A stretch of DNA of 64,000 bases. Source: Stappia sp. WLB 29. Lineage in GTDB: Bacteria > Pseudomonadota > Alphaproteobacteria > Rhizobiales > Stappiaceae. Below, in pieces: positions 55,001 through 62,625 of the stretch; within the stretch, counting starts at the first letter, position 1; each line of letters opens with the position of its first letter. Where the stretch lies: NCBI RefSeq assembly GCF_023507705.1, contig NZ_JALBGD010000010.1:62001-126000 (forward strand). Reading direction: 5' to 3'. A program made the position numbers and the translations under genes. A model generated the notes under the pieces. That model did not search any database, had not been told where the DNA came from, and worked only from the letters and a program-made list of their open reading frames with translations.

Positions 55001-56095
55001 CATCGCGCCGTCGCCGGCCGACAGGCGCATGTCGGCGCTGGCATCGATCCGCCCGTCCTCGGGCAGGTCGGCGCGGAAGCTGGAGGAAAGCGTGCCGGTC
55101 TCGAGGGTGCCCTGCGCCCGCTGCGGCGCGAAATCGCGGGTGAGGATAACCTCCGCGTCGAGCACCGTGCGGCCCATGACCAGCGCGGCGGCGACCGGCG
55201 GGGCAAGGGCGGACAACTCGCCCTCCAGCCGCGCGGTCAGCTGGCGGGTGTCGCCGGTCTCGGCAAGGCGGGCGGTGCCGGCGATCTCCGTGCGCCCGTC
55301 CAGCGCCAGCGTCATCTGCGCCTGCCAGTCGTCGAGCGGGCCGTCGCCCTTCAGCGCGACATCGAGCGCGGGAAGGCCCTCGATCTGCAGCAGGCGGGCG
55401 GCAAGACCGCCGCGCGGCTCCTTCACGGTGACGTCGAAGAACAGTTCCTCCGCCTGCGGCATGAAGCGCACGGTCGCGGCGATGTCGCCCGGCGTGCCGT
55501 CGATGCGGCTGACGGTGAGCTCCGCATCGGCCGCCTGCGGCGCGTCGGACAGGCTCGCCTGCGCCTGCGCGGTGAGGCGCACCGGCGTACCGACGACGGG
55601 AGCGGCGATGTCGATCTCCGCGATCCGCGCCTGGCCGAGGCGGAAGGGCAGCAGCGGCACGGAGCCGCCGGACGTGTCCTCGCTCTGCGAGGGGACGGGG
55701 AGGCGCGCGAGAGAAACGCGGGCAACGTCGATGGCTTCGACATCGACAGTGCCGGACAGGAGCGCCAGCGGGTCCCAGGCGAGCCGCGCCTGCTCGACCG
55801 TGAGATAGGTGCCTGCAGCGTCCGAAACCTCGACCCGCTCGACGCTGGCATCCAGCCCCCAGCCGACCTGCAAGCCGGCGAGCCGCACGCCGCCGTCCGG
55901 GCCGCCGGCGATGCCGTTGACCAGAGACACGACCGCGTTGCGCCCGGCCTCCGTCTGCAGCGCGCCGAGCAGTCCGAGCACCAGCAGGGGCACGATCACC
56001 ACGACGGCGACGAGCACCCGCAGCAGCAACCGGGCGGTGGCGCGCAGGAAGGAGCGGGAACGGCGGCGGCCCGGCGATGCGGTCAAGTCATGCAC
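52031..56095 (-). CDS. tamB: Translocation and assembly module protein TamB
   Basis: A 1354-residue envelope-spanning protein. A basic N-terminus and one membrane span (about residues 20-45, LLLRVLVAVVVIVPLLVLGL) anchor it in the inner membrane. A very long repetitive beta-rich body follows, and the C-terminal DUF490/TamB domain is clear (FNMRRGLMQVLTRRVQFNRG, then LPQDEVLAQFLFDRSMSQL, ending FFEREFGK). It works with TamA in outer-membrane protein insertion and, as an AsmA-like bridge, probably in phospholipid transport. It is downstream of tamA but separated by 239 unusual bases. Confidence 0.96.
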   Translation of the reverse strand: MHDLTASPGRRRSRSFLRATARLLLRVLVAVVVIVPLLVLGLLGALQTEAGRNAVVSLVNGIAGGPDGGVRLAGLQVGWGLDASVERVEVSDAAGTYLTVEQARLAWDPLALLSGTVDVEAIDVARVSLARLPVPSQSEDTSGGSVPLLPFRLGQARIAEIDIAAPVVGTPVRLTAQAQASLSDAPQAADAELTVSRIDGTPGDIAATVRFMPQAEELFFDVTVKEPRGGLAARLLQIEGLPALDVALKGDGPLDDWQAQMTLALDGRTEIAGTARLAETGDTRQLTARLEGELSALAPPVAAALVMGRTVLDAEVILTRDFAPQRAQGTLETGTLSSSFRADLPEDGRIDASADMRLSAGDGAMIGVELPDRLITIGETTLALTASGPRDALGWSLALDSARVQTTEAQLEGIGLRLAGEDLDTTAANAPLALTAKLTARHLQPLVEGAEMLAGPLTLDARATVDPSAPGAGIDALALTLNGIETTFDGAVTAQTIDGSYTVTLADLARFAPQVVGAARIEGTARGALTGPDVAATLTAQSLQLAGKPVTDLEVDVTATTAPEALSANIQARGTVDGNRLDAEIDAEPKGPGLSIPTFSLATGENRINGAFEIGNLTDAIGTVTGTLDIAAPKLSELSALALTELEGALSGKLALTGSGADQRAQLTLQGEDIAVAGNRIARLSASGTARGGLAAPTLSGEATLGGITAGGTAIETVTATATTQGTRTDIELDARLSQDGNADGVALTAALQPTDNGLEILLSSLQGRYRGLATRLAQEARIAVADGTTTIENLGLRIGEGRVDVSGTAGERLAIDARINALPLTALAPLAPGVSPTGSASGTVAVRGAAADPQAEWSLSIADLSAAPLRENGLAAVGLRSTGRFQGGRITQTTDITGADGLALTASGPVAIAAPGALDITLSGNVPLSAARQRLILSGFSGQGGLAVSGKITGSFAAPRYSITLQPRQLSLTQLASGLTLQNFTGSIAVDNSGVAINDLNAAIAAGGNLSAGGRIGLDGGMPADLRVQVRDGRYSDGRVVQATLSADLRLTGPLADQARGARLEGNVTVARADITIPSSLPGAINPLAVTHVNAPEAVRQQDAALARDEGRSGAGGSRPISLDVNVSAPGRIFVRGRGLDAEMGGTLRIVGTTADPQAVGSFNMRRGLMQVLTRRVQFNRGDVGFTGSLMPRLDFAATSQTSSAQVTITVTGPAAQPEIAFTSSPQLPQDEVLAQFLFDRSMSQLSPTQIAQLGASVLALTGGSGEGPLGALRQSLGVDAIDVETDGTSGPSLAVGKYLSDNIYLGVKQGTEAGSSRVTVDIDVTKSLKLRGEVGADGESKAGIFFEREFGK

Positions 56096-56251
56096 CCCGA
56101 CGGGCTGAAAAACGAGTCGTCATGAAAAGACTTATCCCGCAATCTTGAAGCGAAATCATGGCGTGGCGGCAGCTTGCCCTGAATCGATGCGTCAAGGCGT
56201 TGAATCGGAATCGGAACCTTATCGTTCCCGCTTATGCCTCTGGAATGATTC

Positions 56252-56299
56252 GCAAAATCGAATTTCGATAGGATTTTGCAAAATTTCGAGAAATTTTGC
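56252..56299. promoter_or_regulatory. AT-rich nested palindromes between tamA and tamB
   Basis: A 22-base palindrome GCAAAATTTC-GA-GAAATTTTGC occupies 56278-56299. It overlaps a second dyad GCAAAATC...GATTTTGC (56252-56259 with 56272-56279), whose loop itself holds the dyad ATCGAA-T-TTCGAT. A further TTTCTCGAAAT lies at 56325-56335 over the tamA stop. The whole 239-base gap is strikingly A/T-rich for this chromosome. It could be a tamA terminator, a tamB promoter/operator, or a nucleoid-protein site. Confidence 0.55.
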
Positions 56300-56334
56300 G
56301 TTTCAAGCGCCCAAACCGTCTCAATTTCTCGAAA

Positions 56335-58341
56335 TCAGAACGCCTGGCTGAGGCCGACATAGATGGCGAAGCTCGGGTCGTCCTTTTCCGGGTTGAGCGG
56401 TACGGCGACGTCGAGCCGGAGCGGCCCGACGGGCGTGAAGTAGCGGATGCCGGCGCCGACGCCGACCTTCAGCCCCTCCGAAAAATCCGGATAGACCGCG
56501 CTGAAGCTGTTGCCGGCATCGACGAAGCCGACGAGGCCGATCGTCTCGGTGACCTTCATCCGCACTTCTGCCGAGGCCTCCACATAGGAGCGCCCGCCGG
56601 TGACCTCGCCGGCGATCCGGGGGCCGACATTGCGATAGGCATAGCCGCGGATCGACCCGCCGCCGCCGGAGAAGAAGCGCCGCGCCGCCGGCACCGCCCG
56701 AATGGACGGGGCGATGATGCTGCCGGCGCCGACGCGCCCGGCGAGCACGAAGCGGCGGGACTCGTCCAGCGCCTGGTAGGCGGAGACCTGCGCCTTGGTG
56801 AAGAGCATGAAGTTGCCGCCCTTGGCGTCGTAGGCGGGCTCGGCGAAGGCGACGGCGTTGAGGCCTTCGGTCGGGTTCAGCTTGTCGTCGCGCGTGTCGT
56901 AGGCGACCTCGCCGATGATGCCGGTAAGCAGGTAGGTGCGGTTGCCGAAGACGTCCTGCTCGTCGGCGAACTGCACCTCGGCGCCGACCCGCGCGGACAG
57001 ATGGTCGCTGAACTCGCGCCGCACGAAAGCATCCAACGTGACGTTGCGGCTGCGATAGGCGTCGGGGATTTCCTGCTTGGCGCTGAGACTCGTCGTGAAG
57101 GTGGTCAGCGGCCCGAAGGCGCCGGGCTTCTCGAAGGCGATGCGGCCGGCATATTCCAGGTCCGACAGGCTGTTGTCGCCGAGGCGGCCGACCGAGCCCT
57201 CGACGCTGAGCAATTCGCCGCGGCCGAACAGGTTGCGCCGGCGCCAATAGGCCTCGACGCCGAAGCCTTCGGAACTCGACCAGTTGGCGCCGACGCCGAT
57301 GACGTTGCGCTTGCGCTCGGAGACCTCGATGGTCATCGGCAGGCGCCCGTCCGGGCCGACCTGCTCGCCCGGCACGATGCGCACCGAAGAGAAGATGCCG
57401 AGATCGGAGAGCCGCTTGGTGGCGCGCTCGATGGCCTGCGGGGAGTACTGCTCGCCCTCCGGCAGCATGGCCTGGGTGACGACGAAATCGGGATCGGTCG
57501 CCTCGGTGCCGCTGACGGTGACCTCGCCGAAGCGCGCGTCCCGTCCGGGCGCGGCGACGAGGCGCACGTCCAGCCGGTTGGTGGCGTGGTCGGCGACGAT
57601 CTCGCGCCGCTCGATCCTGGCGAAGGGATAGCCGGCCGACTTCAGGTCGGCGACGATGCGCTGCTCGGCGCGCAGCACCTTCTCGGAATTGGCGGTCTCG
57701 CCGCTCACCAGCCCGTAGCTTTCCGGTGTGCCGATGAGCGCGTCCTGCGCGGTGCTCTCGACCGACAGGCTGCCGAAGGAAAACAGCGGGCCGGGCGACA
57801 CGCGGATCGTCACCGGAACGGGGCGCGGGCCAGGCAGGGACGGCATGCGCAGCGCCGCCTCCAGCGTCAGGCCGGCGACACGAATGTCGACGGTGCCGGC
57901 ATAGTAGCCCTCGACATAGAGCCGGCCGACCAGGCGCTCGAAGTCCGAATTGGCGCGGGCGATCAGCCCGGCCTCGCCCGAGGGCGGGCGGTCGGCATCG
58001 CTGACGAGTTCGGAGGTGCTCTCCAGCTTTTCCTTCAGATCGTCGTTGCCGCCGGACAGCGACAGCGTGACGGTATAGGGAAAGGGATCGACGACGGCGG
58101 TTTCGGCCTCGCTCTCAGACTTGCCGAACGGCCACCAGCCGAACAGGTCGAGGGCGGAGGCCGGGGCGGCGGACAGGCCGAGCAAGGTGCCGGCCATCAG
58201 CGCAACGCAAAGGGGGCGCCGGCGATGGTCCCGCCGTGCCGTCCTCGCATTCCCCGCCAAAAACGCCGGCAGGTCAGCTGTCCGGATCTCGTCGATACGC
58301 ACGAGACGTCCTGTTCCGGTTGAGCCCGAAAGGTCCTTCAT
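56335..58341 (-). CDS. tamA: Translocation and assembly module outer-membrane protein TamA
   Basis: A 668-residue BamA-family (Omp85) protein. The signal peptide is late, about residues 45-65 (LCVALMAGTLLGLSAAPASA), so the true start may be downstream of the ATG at 58341. POTRA domains follow (FERLVGRLYVEGYYAGTVDI; RFGEVTVSGTEATDPDFVV). The C-terminal 16-strand barrel contains FFSGGGGSIRGYAYRNVGPR, the conserved lid-lock RGY loop, and ends YVGLSQAF with the terminal Phe beta-signal. It inserts autotransporters and other barrels together with TamB. Confidence 0.93.
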   Translation of the reverse strand: MKDLSGSTGTGRLVRIDEIRTADLPAFLAGNARTARRDHRRRPLCVALMAGTLLGLSAAPASALDLFGWWPFGKSESEAETAVVDPFPYTVTLSLSGGNDDLKEKLESTSELVSDADRPPSGEAGLIARANSDFERLVGRLYVEGYYAGTVDIRVAGLTLEAALRMPSLPGPRPVPVTIRVSPGPLFSFGSLSVESTAQDALIGTPESYGLVSGETANSEKVLRAEQRIVADLKSAGYPFARIERREIVADHATNRLDVRLVAAPGRDARFGEVTVSGTEATDPDFVVTQAMLPEGEQYSPQAIERATKRLSDLGIFSSVRIVPGEQVGPDGRLPMTIEVSERKRNVIGVGANWSSSEGFGVEAYWRRRNLFGRGELLSVEGSVGRLGDNSLSDLEYAGRIAFEKPGAFGPLTTFTTSLSAKQEIPDAYRSRNVTLDAFVRREFSDHLSARVGAEVQFADEQDVFGNRTYLLTGIIGEVAYDTRDDKLNPTEGLNAVAFAEPAYDAKGGNFMLFTKAQVSAYQALDESRRFVLAGRVGAGSIIAPSIRAVPAARRFFSGGGGSIRGYAYRNVGPRIAGEVTGGRSYVEASAEVRMKVTETIGLVGFVDAGNSFSAVYPDFSEGLKVGVGAGIRYFTPVGPLRLDVAVPLNPEKDDPSFAIYVGLSQAF

Positions 58342-58763
58342 CGACCCATCTTGTAAGCCTAAGGCTAGGCCCGAATGGTTGACCGGTTCTGAACCGGAGG
58401 TCCCGTCCGGACCAATTCGCTCACCATATGGCATGTTTCATGCGCTTTGACGAATCTCGTGCCGCCGCGGATTCGCCAAGTCGGCGCCTGCCGCTAGGCG
58501 CCGATGTCCGCCCTGCCGCAGGAGGGGAACGGCCGGGCGCTGCTGCTGCACCCGGCGAAGTCCATCCCACAAATGCCTGAAAACCGGGGCAATTTTGTCA
58601 GATTCATTTTCTGTTTGATTAACCAATGGGGTAAACAATGTTGCCGATGAACAACAGGTGGCGGGCTTGCGGCGGCGCGCGTCCATCCAGCTTGGACACC
58701 CGCCCGAGAGGGTGCTAACAGAAGCGGGCGTGACACGTCCGGAATGTCACTACCGAGGCCTTG
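58342..58763. other. Divergent control region of tamA and capsule locus
   Basis: A 422-base non-coding stretch. The left part (58342-58437) is an upstream continuation of the tamA frame without a convincing start. A lower-GC segment at 58580-58645 (CAATTTTGTCAGATTCATTTT and following) is the best promoter candidate for the capsule genes. I see no RNA gene or clear operator. Short frames on the minus strand (58438-58736) are not protein-like. Confidence 0.5.
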
Positions 58764-59897
58764 ATGCGTTTATTGATCCCTGTTTTCCTTGCGTTTTCGC
58801 TCGCAGGCTGCGCCGGCCTGCCGGGGCAGGGACCTGCTGCGATCACCATTACCTCCGAAGAGATCGAGGGTGATGCGGTCAGCTCGGACTATGTGCTGCT
58901 GTCGCTGGACCGTTCGACGGTCGCGGCGGTGCACGACTACCGCCCGGCGCTGTTCTCCCGCCATTTCGCCACGGTGCCCGGCGCCGGCCGCTCGACGCGC
59001 CTGGGCATCGGCGACCGCCTGGTCGTGACGATCTGGGAAGCGGCGCCCGAGGGCCTGTTCTCCACCACCGACGGCAAGAACGTCTCGGTCCCCGTGGTGG
59101 TCGACGAGGCCGGTTATATCTTCATTCCCTATGCCGGCCGCATTCAGGCGAACGGCCTGACGGTCGAGGGGCTGCGCTCCTCGATCCAGGAGCGGCTGAA
59201 GGGCAAGGCCATCGAGCCGCAGGTGCTGGTTCTGGTGGAAGGCAACGAGAGCAGCGGCGTCGTCGTGGTCGGCGACGTGATGAAGCCCGGCCAGTACACC
59301 ATGTCGGTGCGCGGCATGCGCCTGCTGGAAGCGGTGGCGCGGGCCGGCGGCTCGCGCGAGGCGACCTACGAGACGGTGGTGACGGTCAAGCGCGGCTCGC
59401 GCTCGGGCGAGGCGCGCCTCGTCGACCTGATCGAATATCCGGAAAACAACATCTGGCTGACGCCGGGCGACAACGTGCTGGTGACGCACAAGCCGCGCAC
59501 GTTCTCCGCGTTCGGCGCGGTGCAGAGCACGCAGTTGGTGCCGTTCAAGACCGAATCGGTGACGCTGGCCGAGGGCCTGGCCCAGGTCGGCGGCCTGAAG
59601 GATTTCTTCGCCGATGCCGGCGGCATCTTCCTGTTCCGCTACGAGGACCGGGATCTGGTCCGCAAGATCCGCGGCGACGAGGTGGCGCAGAAGTTCTCCA
59701 AGACCAAGGTGCCGGTCGTCTACAAGCTGAACCTGCGCGCCGCCGAGGCGTTCTTCCTGGCCCGCTCGTTCGAGATGCGCGACAAGGACATCATCTACGT
59801 CGCCAACCATCCGACGGCGGAGTTCGGCAAGTTCCTGCAGATCATCGGCCCGCTGCTGTCCAGTGCCAGAACGGTCGACGCGCTGGCCGCCAATTGA
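58764..59897 (+). CDS. Polysaccharide export lipoprotein (Wza/KpsD-type, OPX family)
   Basis: A 377-residue outer-membrane export protein. The lipoprotein signal ends at LAGC (residues 13-16). The polysaccharide-export domain starts at RLGIGDRLVVTIWEA, and two SLBB-type segments follow (SGVVVVGDVMKPGQYTMSVR; AVQSTQLVPFKTESVTLAEG). It would form the outer-membrane part of a capsule or exopolysaccharide channel. The downstream KpsS/KpsC-like genes point to a group 2-type, Kdo-linked capsule. A TTG one codon earlier is less likely than the ATG at 58764. Confidence 0.93.
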   Translation: MRLLIPVFLAFSLAGCAGLPGQGPAAITITSEEIEGDAVSSDYVLLSLDRSTVAAVHDYRPALFSRHFATVPGAGRSTRLGIGDRLVVTIWEAAPEGLFSTTDGKNVSVPVVVDEAGYIFIPYAGRIQANGLTVEGLRSSIQERLKGKAIEPQVLVLVEGNESSGVVVVGDVMKPGQYTMSVRGMRLLEAVARAGGSREATYETVVTVKRGSRSGEARLVDLIEYPENNIWLTPGDNVLVTHKPRTFSAFGAVQSTQLVPFKTESVTLAEGLAQVGGLKDFFADAGGIFLFRYEDRDLVRKIRGDEVAQKFSKTKVPVVYKLNLRAAEAFFLARSFEMRDKDIIYVANHPTAEFGKFLQIIGPLLSSARTVDALAAN

Positions 59898-59990
59898 CGT
59901 CGGCCCTCGCCCCGGCGAGGGGACGTGTGCCCGTGACGCTGCGAGCGGCAGGCTTTCGCCATCCGGCCGGCGCCGCAACGGACGCCTGAC

Positions 59991-61343
59991 ATGCCGCAAG
60001 AGACGCAAACGCGCACGGTGCTTTTCCTGCAGGGTCCGCCCTCAGACTTTCCGCGCGTCGTCGCCGACGAGCTGGAAGCGCTCGGCCATCGCAGCTTGCG
60101 CATCAACCTGAGCCTGTCCGACTGGCTGCTGTGGCACGATGCCCGCTGCACCAGCTATCGCGGCAGCCTGAAGGCCTGGCCGGCCTATCTGGAAGGCTAT
60201 GTCCGCGAGCACGGCGTCACCGACATCGTCTTCTACCAGGACCGCTTTCCCTACCATTCGGCGGCCATCGAAGTCGGGGCGCGGCTCGGCCTGCGCACGG
60301 TCGCCTACGAGAACGGCTACCTGCGGCCCGACTGGATCACCGCCGAACTGGACGGCATGTCGGCGCGCTCGCTGTTTCCGGACGACGTGCCGGCGATCCG
60401 CGAGGCGGCTTCGGTGCTGGCGCCCATCGACCTGACGGTGCGCTATCGCCATCCGTTCTGGCTGGAGGCGGTGCACGAGGTGACCTTCCACCTCGTCAAC
60501 GCAATCCTCTTCATGTTCTGGCCGCGGTTCACCCAGGACAAGTTCTACCACCCGATCTTCGAGTATCTGGCGATGATCCCGCGGCTGGTCTTCTCCGGCC
60601 GGCGCGAGCGCAACGCCAACATCCTGATCGCCGACCTGATCGAGTCGCGCTGCCCGTATTTCGTCTTTCCGCTGCAGCTCCAGAGCGACTATCAGCTGCG
60701 CTACAACGCACAATACGACCATCTGGCCGACGCGCTGAACGAGGTGCTGGCCTCCTTCGCCGCGAATGCGCATCTGGCGGCGCATCTGGTGGTCAAGATC
60801 CACCCGATGGACCAGGGCATCGAGCCGTGGGGGCGGATCGTGCGCCAGCTGGCGCGCAAGCACCGGGTCAAGCACCGGGTGCACCTGGTCGACGGCGGCC
60901 ATCTGGTGACGCTGCTGGAGCATGCCTCCGGCGCGCTGATGGTCAACTCCACCACGGGCCTGCACGCGGTGCGGCTCGGCTGTCCGGTGAAGATCCTCGG
61001 CGTTGCCGTCTACGACCTGCCGGGGCTGACCTGCCAGCTGCCGCTCGACCGGTTCTGGCGCACGCCGCAGGCGCCCGATGCCGGCGTCTACGACGCAGTG
61101 CAGCGGCTGATGGGTCATGCGATCCAGATCCAGGGAAATTTCTACACGGCCGAGGGCAAGCAGGCGGCCGCGCGCGAACTGGCGCGGCGGCTGACGCAGA
61201 ACGGCGTCAACGAACCTGCCGCCTGCAGGCGCCCGGCACCGCGAACGGACAAGGCGCGGCGGCTCGGCATTCCCATGACCTTCTCCGAGGAGATGCGGGT
61301 TCGAGGCCGCATCGGGCGGTGGTGGCGTGCCTGGCGCGGCTGA
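59991..61343 (+). CDS. KpsS-like capsule polysaccharide (Kdo) transferase, copy 1
   Basis: A 450-residue protein related to KpsS/LipB, the cytoplasmic beta-Kdo transferase that builds the lipid-linked Kdo primer of group 2 capsules. Hallmarks: VLFLQGPPSDF at the N-terminus, RLGLRTVAYENGYLRPDWIT, VVKIHPMDQG, and VNSTTGLHAVRLGCPVKILG followed by VYDLPGLT. It is longer than typical KpsS (about 390-400 residues) through an acidic/basic C-terminal tail. It overlaps the next gene by 17 bases. Confidence 0.9.
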   Translation: MPQETQTRTVLFLQGPPSDFPRVVADELEALGHRSLRINLSLSDWLLWHDARCTSYRGSLKAWPAYLEGYVREHGVTDIVFYQDRFPYHSAAIEVGARLGLRTVAYENGYLRPDWITAELDGMSARSLFPDDVPAIREAASVLAPIDLTVRYRHPFWLEAVHEVTFHLVNAILFMFWPRFTQDKFYHPIFEYLAMIPRLVFSGRRERNANILIADLIESRCPYFVFPLQLQSDYQLRYNAQYDHLADALNEVLASFAANAHLAAHLVVKIHPMDQGIEPWGRIVRQLARKHRVKHRVHLVDGGHLVTLLEHASGALMVNSTTGLHAVRLGCPVKILGVAVYDLPGLTCQLPLDRFWRTPQAPDAGVYDAVQRLMGHAIQIQGNFYTAEGKQAAARELARRLTQNGVNEPAACRRPAPRTDKARRLGIPMTFSEEMRVRGRIGRWWRAWRG

Positions 61344-62625
61344 AACGCGCGGGAGCCGCGCCCGGCATTTCCTGTTTTTGCAGGGGCCGCTGTCGCCGCT
61401 CTATCGGCAGATCGGCGCAAGGCTGGCCAAGGCCGGCCACGCGGTGACGCGGGTCAATTTCTGCAGCGGCGACTGGCTGCACTGGCACGGGCGCGAGTGC
61501 CGCTTCTGGCGCGGGCGCCTCGCCGACTGGCCGGCGGAGGCGGCGCGGCTGATGGAGGAGGACGCCGTCACCGACCTCGTCCTGCATGGCGACACGCGGC
61601 CCTATCACCGCCCGGCGGTGCTGGCGGCGGAGGCACGCGGGATCGCCGTCCATGCAACCGAACTGGGGCTGGTGCGGCCGGGCTACATGACGCTGGCGCG
61701 CGGCGGGCTGGGCGTGCTGAGCCGGCTGCCGGACGATCCGGCCGCGATCCGCCGGGCGGCGGCGCGGCTGGGCGAACCGGACTTGTCGCCCCGCTATCCG
61801 GGCTCCTTCGCGCTGGAGGCCTGGCAGGACGTTGCCTATCACCTGCCGAATCTGGCGGGCTTTCCCCTACACCCCTTCTATCGCCGCCATACGCCGAGCC
61901 ATCCGCTGGCCGATTACCTTTCCTGGATACGCCGGCTCGCCGGCGGGCGGCGGCGCAGGGCGGAGGCCGCGCGGACCGAGGCGGAGCTCCTGGCGGTCGA
62001 TGCGCCGCTGTTCCTGCTGCCGTTGCAGGTGGAGGGGGATTACCAGATCCTGGCGCAGTCTCAGTTCGGCACCATGCGCGCGGCGCTGGCCCGCGTGATC
62101 GCCGGTTTTCGCGAGGAGGCGCCGAAAGAGGCCCGGCTGGTGGTGAAGGCGCATCCGCTCGACAACGGCGAGGTGGACTGGCGCGCCGAGATCGCGCGAC
62201 ATGCGGGCGCGGACGGGGGGCGGATCACCTTCCTCGACGGCGGGTCGCTCGCCCCGCTGTTTCCGCGCCTTGCCGGACTGGTGACGGTGAATTCGACCGC
62301 CGGGCTCGACGCGCTGCGGGCCGGCGTGCCGGTCGCGACGCTGACGCCGGCGCTCTACGATATTGAGGGGCTGACCCATCGCGGGCCGCTCGCCGAGTTC
62401 TGGCGGGCGCCAAGTGCGCCCGATCCGGCGCTGCTTGCCGACTTCGTAAAAGTGGTGGTGGCGAGCTCGCAGCTGCGCGGCTCGATCCACAACCACGCGG
62501 GGCTGGACGAAGCGGTCGAAACGATGACGGCCCGGCTGCTGGACGACACAGCACCGGACCCGGAGTGGCATGTGGAGCCGCCGCCGCGTCTTGCCCGTGC
62601 CCGCGCGATGGGGGTGCCGCTGTGA
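61327..62625 (+). CDS. KpsS-like capsule polysaccharide (Kdo) transferase, copy 2
   Basis: A 432-residue paralogue of the preceding protein, sharing the same order of motifs: FLFLQGPLSPLYRQIG, GIAVHATELGLVRPGYMT, LVVKAHPLDNGEVDW, VTVNSTAGLDALRAGVPV and LYDIEGLTHRG. The last of these is closer to classical KpsS than copy 1. It starts with GTG at 61327 inside the tail of copy 1 and overlaps the KpsC-like gene by four bases (GTGA at 62622-62625). Two tandem KpsS-like genes suggest two successive transfer steps or two substrates. Confidence 0.9.
   Translation: MPGAAETRGSRARHFLFLQGPLSPLYRQIGARLAKAGHAVTRVNFCSGDWLHWHGRECRFWRGRLADWPAEAARLMEEDAVTDLVLHGDTRPYHRPAVLAAEARGIAVHATELGLVRPGYMTLARGGLGVLSRLPDDPAAIRRAAARLGEPDLSPRYPGSFALEAWQDVAYHLPNLAGFPLHPFYRRHTPSHPLADYLSWIRRLAGGRRRRAEAARTEAELLAVDAPLFLLPLQVEGDYQILAQSQFGTMRAALARVIAGFREEAPKEARLVVKAHPLDNGEVDWRAEIARHAGADGGRITFLDGGSLAPLFPRLAGLVTVNSTAGLDALRAGVPVATLTPALYDIEGLTHRGPLAEFWRAPSAPDPALLADFVKVVVASSQLRGSIHNHAGLDEAVETMTARLLDDTAPDPEWHVEPPPRLARARAMGVPL

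Noticed and set aside
53294-56125. Open frame of over 900 codons opposite tamB
   Set aside because: Antisense shadow of tamB. The composition is typical of frame-shifted GC-rich DNA, and tamB itself has clear domain signatures.
56145-56351. Plus-strand frame of 68 codons in the tamA-tamB gap
   Set aside because: No ribosome site, and it crosses the palindromes and the end of tamA. The palindromic structure explains the sequence better.
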